A stretch of DNA of 64,000 nt from Vogesella indigofera (GTDB lineage: Bacteria > Pseudomonadota > Gammaproteobacteria > Burkholderiales > Chromobacteriaceae): assembly GCF_028548395.1 (NCBI RefSeq), contig NZ_JAQQLA010000004.1:620001-684000 (forward strand). Direction: 5' to 3'. The notes beneath the pieces are model-generated. The model saw only the letters and a program-made list of their open reading frames with translations, ran no database searches and was not told the DNA's origin. Position numbers and translations under genes: made by a program. Below are positions 58,260-64,000 of the stretch, piece after piece (the stretch's first letter is position 1; each line of letters opens with the position of its first letter).

Positions 58260-59486
58260 ATGTTCCCTCTCGATACCCTCCCCACCGCCCTGCGCCACGG
58301 CCAGCCGCTGCTGTGGCACAACCCTTCCCTGCTGCCCGCCGCACAAGCGCTGGCCGCCAGCCGCTACGGCCGTGCCGACATCGAAGCCGCCATCGCCCGC
58401 TGGCAACGCTTTGCGCCGCTGCTGGCGTGGCTGTTTCCGGACAGCGTGGCGGCAGATGGCCGCATCGATTCGCCGCTGCTGCAGCAAACCGATGACAGCG
58501 GCCAACCCTTGTGGGTGAAGGCCGACCACGCGCTGCCGATCACCGCCTGCATCAAGGCGCGCGGCGGCGTGTACGAGGTGCTGTGCCACGCCGAGCAACT
58601 GGCGCTGACCGCCGGCCTGCTGCACGCCGGCGACAACTACGCCGTGTTGGCCGATGCGCCAGCGCGGCAGCTGTTCGCGCAGCACCGCATCCTGGTCGGC
58701 AGCACCGGCAACCTCGGCTACAGCGTCGGGGTGATGGCGCGTGCGCTGGGGCTGGGGGTGGCAGTACACATGTCGCACGACGCCAAGGAATGGAAAAAAC
58801 AGCGCCTGCGCGCGCTGGGTGCCAGCGTGGTGGAACACCCCGGCGACTACGCACTGGCGGTGGCCGCCGCCCGCGACAGCGCCGCCAGCGATGCGCACGC
58901 CTATTTCATCGACGACGAAAGCTCGCTGCTGCTGTTCTTCGGCTACGCCGCCGCGGCCTGGGATCTGGCGGCGCAACTGGACGCTGCCGGCCTGCGGCCA
59001 ACGCCCGAGCAGCCGCTGCGGGTGTACCTGCCCTGCGGCGTCGGCGGCGCGCCCGGTGGCGTGGCCTTCGGCCTGAAATGCCTGTTCGGCGACGCGGTGC
59101 AGTGCGTGCTGGTGGAGCCGGTGGCCTCGCCCTGCTTCCTGCTGCGCCTCGCCACTGGCGACGACGCGCTGTCGGTATACGACATCGGCCTCGACAACCG
59201 CACCGTGGCCGACGGCCTGGCGGTGCCGCGCGCCTCCGCCACCGTGGCCGGCATCGTCGGACAGCTGATCGACGCGGTGGTCACCGTCAGCGACGCCAGC
59301 CTGCTGGCCGCCGTGCGCCAGCAGTGGCAACAACACGACCTGCGGCTGGAGCCATCCGCCGCCGCCGGTTTCGTCGCCCATCAGCTGGCCGCCGAGCAAT
59401 GGCCGGGCAAGGTAATCCCGGTGGTGTGGACCACCGGCGGCAACGGCCTACCGGACGAGGTGTTTTTGCCGCTGCTGGCGGGGTGA
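58260..59486 (+). CDS. dsdA: D-serine dehydratase
   Basis: PLP fold-type II enzyme deaminating D-serine to pyruvate and ammonia. PLP lysine in LPITACIKARGGVYEVL (Lys99), phosphate-binding loop GSTGNLGYSVG, VYLPCGVGGAPGGVAFGLK and C-terminal VVWTTGGNGLPD. 408 residues, somewhat shorter than the roughly 440 of the enterobacterial enzyme. AGGAAA ribosome site. No dsdX transporter or adjacent dsdC regulator is present, so it looks like a stand-alone detoxification gene. Confidence 0.92.
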   Translation: MFPLDTLPTALRHGQPLLWHNPSLLPAAQALAASRYGRADIEAAIARWQRFAPLLAWLFPDSVAADGRIDSPLLQQTDDSGQPLWVKADHALPITACIKARGGVYEVLCHAEQLALTAGLLHAGDNYAVLADAPARQLFAQHRILVGSTGNLGYSVGVMARALGLGVAVHMSHDAKEWKKQRLRALGASVVEHPGDYALAVAAARDSAASDAHAYFIDDESSLLLFFGYAAAAWDLAAQLDAAGLRPTPEQPLRVYLPCGVGGAPGGVAFGLKCLFGDAVQCVLVEPVASPCFLLRLATGDDALSVYDIGLDNRTVADGLAVPRASATVAGIVGQLIDAVVTVSDASLLAAVRQQWQQHDLRLEPSAAAGFVAHQLAAEQWPGKVIPVVWTTGGNGLPDEVFLPLLAG

Positions 59487-59598
59487 TTTAAAGGCCGCTC
59501 AATAGCAAAAAGGCTGGCCATGCATCCCGGATGCAGCGGCAGCTTGTCTGGGCCACACGCGGCACCGCTTGCCGCGGCAATCTTTTTTCATCAGCCCA

Positions 59599-59627
59599 GG
59601 AATAAACTGGAGGGCCGGGACGTATAT
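59599..59627 (+). promoter_or_regulatory. Candidate ECF-sigma promoter of the module at 59658
   Basis: GGAATAA (59599-59605) and CGTATAT (59621-59627), 16-base spacing between the core hexamers, matching the general -35 GGAAT / -10 CGT pattern of ECF promoters. It lies 30 bases before the first gene of a transcript that encodes an ECF sigma factor, so autoregulation is likely. Confidence 0.55.
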
Positions 59628-59657
59628 CCGGTACTTTTCCCCGAACTGGAGACCCCG

Positions 59658-60026
59658 ATGAAGACCCTGATGACTGCGCTGTCCCTGCTGCTGTGTACCC
59701 AGACCGTGCTGGCCGACACCATGCCGGCCCGGACCCATAACGACATCCTGACCGGCAGCAATGGTATGAGCCTGTACACCTTCGACAAGGACACCGCCGG
59801 TAGCGGCAAGAGCGTGTGCAACGGTCCGTGCGCGGCCAACTGGCCACCGCTGATGGCGGCGGCAGATGCCAAGACGGTGGCGGACTACACCGTGATTACC
59901 CGTGATGACGGCAATAAGCAGTGGGCCTACAAGGGCAAACCACTGTATTTCTGGGTCAAGGACAGCAAACCGGGCGACACCAGCGGCGACGGTTTCAATA
60001 ACGTCTGGCACCTCGCCCGGCCCTGA
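59658..60026 (+). CDS. Secreted COG4315-type repeat protein
   Basis: 122 residues: signal peptide MKTLMTALSLLLCTQTVLADT, then two copies of the Yx(F/W)xxD-type motif that define the family, LYTFDKDTAGSGKSVCNGPC and LYFWVKDSKPGDTSGDG, the first with a cysteine pair (CNGPCAANWPPL). No lipobox, so periplasmic or secreted. The function of the family is unknown. It is the first gene of a three-gene module with an ECF sigma factor (6 bases downstream). Confidence 0.85.
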   Translation: MKTLMTALSLLLCTQTVLADTMPARTHNDILTGSNGMSLYTFDKDTAGSGKSVCNGPCAANWPPLMAAADAKTVADYTVITRDDGNKQWAYKGKPLYFWVKDSKPGDTSGDGFNNVWHLARP

Positions 60027-60032
60027 TCCGGC

Positions 60033-60536
60033 ATGGGCATCCGCCAGGCCATCCTGGACGAGCTACCGGCCCTGCGCCGCTATGCCCGAGCCCTGAGCGG
60101 GCAGGCGGGCATCGCCGACGATCTGGTGCAGGACACGGTGGCGCGCGCGCTGGAGAAATGCCGTTTCTGGCAATCCCGGCGCGCGTTGCGGCCGTGGCTG
60201 TTTGCCATCATGCATAACCTGTTCATCGACCAACTGCGGCACGATCGGCCGCTGCAGTTCATGCCCGATGAGGTCATGCCGGAACAGGCCGATACACTGA
60301 CGCCGGAACAGCTGCTGTGGCGCCGCGACCTGGACCGTGCGCTGGCGCGCCTGCCGGTCGAGCAGCGCGAAGTGCTGCTGCTGGTCTCGCTGGAGGGTTT
60401 CAGTTACGAGGAAGTGGCGCAGAGCTTGCAGCTTCCGCTCGGCACCGTGATGTCACGGCTGTCGCGCGCCCGGACCCGCATGCGACTGTTGCTGTCAGAA
60501 AACGACATCCCCTCCGGCAAGGCTATCCACTCATGA
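60033..60536 (+). CDS. ECF-type RNA polymerase sigma factor
   Basis: 167 residues with sigma-70 region 2 (IADDLVQDTVARALEKCRFW, then LRPWLFAIMHNLFIDQLR) and region 4 (LPVEQREVLLLVSLEGFSYEEVAQSLQLPLGTVMSRLSRARTRMR). No regions 1 or 3, as usual for ECF factors. Its stop overlaps the start of the membrane anti-sigma gene as ATGA, giving balanced synthesis. The likely target includes the promoter at 59599. Confidence 0.92.
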   Translation: MGIRQAILDELPALRRYARALSGQAGIADDLVQDTVARALEKCRFWQSRRALRPWLFAIMHNLFIDQLRHDRPLQFMPDEVMPEQADTLTPEQLLWRRDLDRALARLPVEQREVLLLVSLEGFSYEEVAQSLQLPLGTVMSRLSRARTRMRLLLSENDIPSGKAIHS

Positions 60537-61282
60537 CGACCCCGATTTCCGAAGCCGACCTGCACGCTTACGCTGACGGCCTGTTGCCGCCCGCCCGGGC
60601 CGCCGAAGTGGCGCAATGGCTGGCCGACCATCCGCAACAGCAGATGCTGGTGGCCGGATGGCAACGCCAGTCGCTACTGCTCCGCGCCGCCTTCCCGCCG
60701 CAGCATACCCCACTGCCGGCACGTCCGCGGTGGCGCTGGTCCGGGCCGCCGGCCATGACAGCCAGCGTGTTGCTGGCCTTTGCCGTGGGCTACGGCACCG
60801 CCAGTTGGCAGCAGCCACCGGCCGACACCGCCACGCTGCCGGCCAGTGTCGCCGCCCTGCCCGGCTATGCCAGCGTTGCCCACACCGTCTATACCCCCGA
60901 GCAACGCCATCCGGTCGAGGTGGGCGTGGAACAGCGCGATCATCTGCTGACCTGGCTATCGCGCCGGCTGGGCAAGCCGATACGCGTACCGACGCTGACC
61001 GCACAAGGCTACCGACTGGTGGGCGGCCGCCTGTTACCCGGCGACAGCGGCAGTGCCGCGCAATTCATGTACGAGCACGAGACCGGACAGCGGGTCACCC
61101 TGTACCTGCAGGCCAGCCCGGCCAACGCACCGCTGGCTGCCTTCCGCCAGCAGCGACGCGGCAACAACCAGGTGTTCTACTGGCAAGACCGCGACTTCGG
61201 CTATGCCTTGGTCGCCGGCGAACAGGCCCCCGCGCTGTCACAGCTGGCCACCCAGGTCTACCACCAGTTGGCGACCCCGTAG
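60533..61282 (+). CDS. Transmembrane anti-sigma factor
   Basis: 249 residues: an N-terminal cytoplasmic anti-sigma helix region (ISEADLHAYADGLLPPARAAEVAQWL, about 5-30) without the zinc HxxxCxxC motif, one membrane segment at about 73-90 (AMTASVLLAFAVGYGTAS) and a periplasmic sensor part (YTPEQRHPVEVGVEQRDHLLTWLSRRLG onward). It probably holds the upstream ECF factor at the membrane until an envelope signal releases it. The signal is unknown. Confidence 0.88.
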   Translation: MTTPISEADLHAYADGLLPPARAAEVAQWLADHPQQQMLVAGWQRQSLLLRAAFPPQHTPLPARPRWRWSGPPAMTASVLLAFAVGYGTASWQQPPADTATLPASVAALPGYASVAHTVYTPEQRHPVEVGVEQRDHLLTWLSRRLGKPIRVPTLTAQGYRLVGGRLLPGDSGSAAQFMYEHETGQRVTLYLQASPANAPLAAFRQQRRGNNQVFYWQDRDFGYALVAGEQAPALSQLATQVYHQLATP

Positions 61283-61372
61283 CCCCCCGACTGCGACGTG
61301 CACACCACTCTGGCCAGCACGGCGTTCATGCCGCTGCCGGCGGCGTGATTCCACAATCGCGGATATAGCAAA

Positions 61373-61412
61373 GAGCTTGGCCGCAAACCGGAGACGGCTT
61401 GCGGCCAACCTT
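61373..61412. repeat. Inverted pair of the dispersed word, anti-sigma/LysR gap
   Basis: GAGCTTGGCCGCA (61373-61385) and an exact TGCGGCCAACCTT (61400-61412) between two convergent genes; the arms TTGGCCGCAA/TTGCGGCCAA can pair around a 12-base loop, followed by CCTTTG. Possible bidirectional terminator. Confidence 0.7.
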
Positions 61413-61482
61413 TGTCATTTCAGCGCGGTAAACGCCGGGCTTTGCAAGCTCAGCGTCAGTCTAGCGGCCCACCTTGCCGACC

Positions 61483-62367
61483 CTAGCTGCCTTGCATCTC
61501 CGCCACCAGCCAGTCCACTAGCAGCTGCAGCGCCGCGCTGCTGCCTACCGGATACAGCGCGTAGTAGCCCAGCAGCAGCGGCGGATGCTCGTCCAGCCGG
61601 CACAGGCTGCCGTCCTGCAGGTAGCGTGCCACCAGCAGCTGCCGCCCCAGCGCCACGCCGTCGCCGGCCTGTGCGCTGCGGTAGGCCAGTTGCGCCTGGT
61701 TGAAGTGACGCTCGCCGGCATCGCAGCAGGATGGCCGGCCGTGGGCGGCCAGCCACAGCGCCCACTCGCTACCGGCCGGTGCTGGCGTGCTCCACGGCGC
61801 GTCGTCGTGCAGTAGGCGGCCGCCGTGGCCGGCGGGGTCGAAAGCGGGGGCGGCAACCGGAAAGCCGTATTCCGGCAGCACGAAGGCGGCATCCTGCGGC
61901 GCCTGCGGCAGGTAGCGCAGCGCCAGATCGATGCCGGCCTGACGTAGCGCCGCCGGGCTGTAGGGCTGGTTGTCGGCCAGCAGGTCGACGCTGATGGCCG
62001 GCTGCAGGCGGGCGAAACGCCCCAGTCGCGGCAGCAGCCATTCCAGCGCCAGCGATGGCGGTGCCGCCAGCCGCACGCTGGCCGGCGCCGCCTCGCGCTG
62101 CAATGCGGCCAAGGTGGTGGCCACGGTATCGAAGCCGCTGTCACAGGCGGCAAACAGCTGCTGCCCGGCGGCGGTGAGCTGCAGGCTGCGGCCACCGCGC
62201 TGCAACAGACTCAGCTGCAGGCGGGACTCCAGCCGCTGCACGCGCTGGCTGACCGCGCCCTGGGTCACCGCCAGCTGTTCGGCGGCGCGGCGAAAGCCGC
62301 CGCACTGCGCCACCGCGTGGAAGAACCACAGGTCGGCCAGCAGGGTCGCGTCGAGGCGGCGGCTCAT
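61483..62367 (-). CDS. LysR-family transcriptional regulator
   Basis: 294 residues: N-terminal winged helix (FFHAVAQCGGFRRAAEQLAVTQGAVSQRVQRLESRLQLSLLQRGG, about 15-60) and a periplasmic-binding-protein-like effector domain. GcvA/DsdC-like in outline, but no adjacent divergent target gene marks its regulon: the neighbour on one side is the convergent anti-sigma gene and on the other a co-directional methyltransferase 21 bases upstream. Ligand unknown. Confidence 0.88.
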   Translation of the reverse strand: MSRRLDATLLADLWFFHAVAQCGGFRRAAEQLAVTQGAVSQRVQRLESRLQLSLLQRGGRSLQLTAAGQQLFAACDSGFDTVATTLAALQREAAPASVRLAAPPSLALEWLLPRLGRFARLQPAISVDLLADNQPYSPAALRQAGIDLALRYLPQAPQDAAFVLPEYGFPVAAPAFDPAGHGGRLLHDDAPWSTPAPAGSEWALWLAAHGRPSCCDAGERHFNQAQLAYRSAQAGDGVALGRQLLVARYLQDGSLCRLDEHPPLLLGYYALYPVGSSAALQLLVDWLVAEMQGS

Positions 62368-62388
62368 AGGCGGGTCATCGGGCGGAGC

Positions 62389-63210
62389 TTAGTAGGCGAA
62401 GCGCTGGCGCAGCTCTTCCAGGTTCAGCTCGCGCAGGATGCTTTCCTGGCGTTCGCGCGCGCTCTTTTTCGCACCGCCGACCTTCTTGGCGATGATCAGC
62501 TCGTTCTTCATCGAGTGCTCCCAGCCCACCAGCTCGGTGACGGTGACCTGGTAGCCGCGCGCTTCCAGCTGCAGGCAGCGCAGTACGTTGGTGAGCTGGC
62601 TGCCGAACTCGCGGGTGTGGATCGGGTGGCGCCACAGTTCGGACAGCGCGGTCTTGCCGAAGGTCTCGTTCTTCTTCTGCCGCAACACCGCAGCCACCTC
62701 GGCCTGGCAGCACGGCACCAGCACGATGTACTTGGCGTCCTTGGCCAGCGCGAAGCGGATGGCGTCGTCGGTGGCGGTGTTGCAGGCGTGCAGCGCGGTG
62801 ATGATGTCCACCTGCGCCGGCAGCGCGTCGGAGGTGATCGACTGCTCGACGGTGAGGTTGAGGAACTCCATGCCGGCAAAGCCCAGCCGCTGCGCCAGCT
62901 CCACCGACTTGTCCACCAGATCCTGCCGCGTTTCCACGCCGTAGACGTGGGCAGCGGGCTTATCCTTCAGGAACAGGTCGTAGAGGATGAAGCCGAGGTA
63001 GGACTTGCCGGCGCCGTGGTCGGCCAGCGTCAGGCTGCCCTTGCTTGCCAGCACGTCGGCCATCAGCGGCTCGATGAACTGGTACAGGTGATACACCTGC
63101 TTCAGTTTGCGGCGGGTGTCCTGGTTGATCTTGCCGTCGCGGGTGAGGATGTGCAGTTCTTTCAGCAGTTCGATCGACTGCTGCGGTTTGATTTCGGGGA
63201 TCAGGCTCAT
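62389..63210 (-). CDS. SAM-dependent methyltransferase-like protein (GSTCD/Methyltransf_32 type)
   Basis: 273 residues. A Rossmann-type methyltransferase core with LTLADHGAGKSYLGFILYD (about 72-90) as motif I, YGVETRQDLVDKSVELAQRLGF as motif II, ALHACNTATDDAIRFAL as the acidic/aromatic segment and VLVPCCQAEVA, a CCQ motif shared with a broad family of predicted rRNA/tRNA-type methyltransferases. The substrate is unknown. ATG at 63210 (MSLIPEIKPQQ) chosen; 12 codons upstream overlap the terminator hairpin. Confidence 0.75.
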   Translation of the reverse strand: MSLIPEIKPQQSIELLKELHILTRDGKINQDTRRKLKQVYHLYQFIEPLMADVLASKGSLTLADHGAGKSYLGFILYDLFLKDKPAAHVYGVETRQDLVDKSVELAQRLGFAGMEFLNLTVEQSITSDALPAQVDIITALHACNTATDDAIRFALAKDAKYIVLVPCCQAEVAAVLRQKKNETFGKTALSELWRHPIHTREFGSQLTNVLRCLQLEARGYQVTVTELVGWEHSMKNELIIAKKVGGAKKSARERQESILRELNLEELRQRFAY

Positions 63211-63224
63211 CGCGGTGTCCGTAT

Positions 63225-63258
63225 AAAAAAGGTTGGCCGCAAGCACGGGCTTGCGGCC
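63225..63258 (-). terminator. Terminator formed by a dispersed-word hairpin
   Basis: An exact AAGGTTGGCCGCA (63229-63241) forms, with GCTTGCGGCC (63249-63258), a 10-bp stem and ACGG loop. On the minus strand the hairpin is followed by AACC and then TTTTTT (63230-63225), giving a plausible terminator for the transglycosylase gene. Confidence 0.65.
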
Positions 63259-63297
63259 GGAAGCATGGCGTCAGTGGGTGTGACAGGCGCGGCCGAC

Positions 63298-63924
63298 TCA
63301 GTGACCGGCGGTCTGCTGCAAGCCGGCCGGCGGCGTCCACTGCCAGTGGCTGCGCCAGGCGCCGACCACCAGATTGGGGTACTCGGCACGGCCGAGGCTG
63401 CCGTTGTAGCGCCCCAGCGCGCGGAACAGGTTGCCGCGCTCCAGGTCCAGATAGTGGCGCAGGATGGTGCAGCCGTAGCGCAGGTTCAGCGTCAGCTCGA
63501 ACAGGTTGTGCTCGCGGTTGCCGATGCTGCGCACCCAGAACGGCATCACCTGCATCAGGCCGCGCGCGCCGACCGGCGAGATCGCGTACTTGTTGAAGCC
63601 GCTCTCGACCTGGATCAGCCCCAGCACCAGCTGCGGGTCGAGTCCGGCGCGGGTGGCCTCGTACTGCACCGCGGTCAGCAGCCGCTCGCGCAGCCATTGA
63701 TCCGGGATGCGTTTTTGCAGCCGCCGCGACATCTCCGCCAGCCACGCCACGCCCTCGTGCGGGTTGTCGAACACCAGCCGCGGCGCGTTGACGTCGGAGA
63801 TGCTGCGCGACATGGCGCTGGCCACGTTGGCCGCCAGCGCCTCTTCGCGCTGCGCCCCGGCCCACGCCGGCACGGCGGCCAGCGTGAACAGCAGCAGCAG
63901 GCAGGCAAGGCGCGGCGCGTTCAT
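63298..63924 (-). CDS. Lytic transglycosylase, SLT domain
   Basis: 208 residues: signal peptide MNAPRLACLLLLFTLAAVPAWA, a helical part, and a soluble-lytic-transglycosylase domain with the catalytic glutamate in LGLIQVESGFNKYAISPVGARGLMQVMP (Glu107) and the later NLRYGCTILRHYLD and ALGRYNGSLGR motifs. It cleaves glycan strands in the periplasm. The preceding gene on the same strand ends 8 bases before its start, so they probably form one transcript. Confidence 0.9.
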   Translation of the reverse strand: MNAPRLACLLLLFTLAAVPAWAGAQREEALAANVASAMSRSISDVNAPRLVFDNPHEGVAWLAEMSRRLQKRIPDQWLRERLLTAVQYEATRAGLDPQLVLGLIQVESGFNKYAISPVGARGLMQVMPFWVRSIGNREHNLFELTLNLRYGCTILRHYLDLERGNLFRALGRYNGSLGRAEYPNLVVGAWRSHWQWTPPAGLQQTAGH

Positions 63925-63932
63925 GGCCGCAA

Positions 63933-64000
63933 TCAGGCCAGCTTGCCCAGCACGAAGTCCAGCACCGCGTCCGGTGCCACCGCGGTGGATTCCGCATCGC
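63933..64000 (-). CDS. C-terminal end of an unidentified gene (window edge)
   Basis: Only about 22 codons and the TGA stop are visible, ending VLDFVLGKLA. In related genomes a transglycosylase gene of this kind often follows proS (prolyl-tRNA synthetase), and the tail is compatible with that, but the fragment is too short to identify. Confidence 0.35.
   Translation of the reverse strand, partial: DAESTAVAPDAVLDFVLGKLA

Noticed and set aside
61483..62367. LysR gene as the DsdC activator of dsdA
   Set aside because: dsdC is normally adjacent and divergent to dsdX-dsdA; here the ECF module lies between, no shared operator was seen, and similarity alone cannot assign it.

Overview
The window is a dense, high-G+C stretch of a betaproteobacterial chromosome. 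The gene content and order (a complete dcw cluster from mraZ to ftsZ without murB, gatCAB divergent from mreBCD-mrdA-rodA, System II cytochrome c maturation, a cytochrome c4, BioC/BioH-type biotin synthesis) point to the order Neisseriales, most likely the Chromobacteriaceae (Chromobacterium/Vogesella type). The genus is inference. No rRNA, tRNA, prophage, insertion sequence or CRISPR array was seen.

Layout. 1-16464 (minus strand): the division and cell-wall cluster, transcribed from a consensus-like promoter that overlaps four phased MraZ boxes, in the order mraZ, rsmH, ftsL, ftsI, murE, murF, mraY, murD, ftsW, murG, murC, ddl, ftsQ, ftsA, ftsZ (ftsZ cut by the window edge). 16608-19966 (minus): gatCAB for Gln-tRNA/Asn-tRNA transamidation, closed by a strong terminator. 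20182-25770 (plus): mreBCD, mrdA, rodA, the rod-shape elongation machinery. Together the first 26 kb encode lipid II synthesis, the divisome and the elongasome.

25862-32770: accessory functions: a small DGC-domain zinc protein, an AzlCD branched-chain amino-acid exporter with its AraC-type regulator (both promoters carry the same 16-bp site at the same spacing), MarC, a periplasmic copper chaperone, a chemoreceptor and a periplasmic glycerophosphodiester phosphodiesterase. 32912-38070: a membrane EAL protein with a ruined GGDEF motif, a 325-bp gap, an Rdx-type protein, DNA polymerase IV and a glutathione S-transferase. 38110-45936 (minus): biotin genes bioB, bioF, bioH and bioC, with a large GAF-GAF-GGDEF-EAL gene set between bioF and bioH and a patatin-like lipoprotein gene at the end. 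45997-48111: comF, trmL, rlpA. 48168-51295: a MocR regulator divergent from a GABA-permease-type transporter. 51475-56058: engB, cytochrome c4, resB and ccsB. 56136-64000: a VOC protein, a cystathionine gamma-synthase family enzyme, a GIY-YIG protein, D-serine dehydratase, a secreted-protein/ECF sigma/anti-sigma module, a LysR regulator, a methyltransferase, a lytic transglycosylase and the last codons of a further gene.

The most striking non-genic signal is a 13-base word, AAGGTTGGCCGCA, found exactly 15 times by eye in either orientation, plus many one-mismatch copies. It lies both in intergenic gaps (often as inverted pairs forming hairpins at gene ends) and inside housekeeping genes. That is how DNA uptake sequences are distributed in Neisseriaceae and Pasteurellaceae, but the word is different. 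A short patch of foreign-looking codon use in rsmH lies next to one copy.
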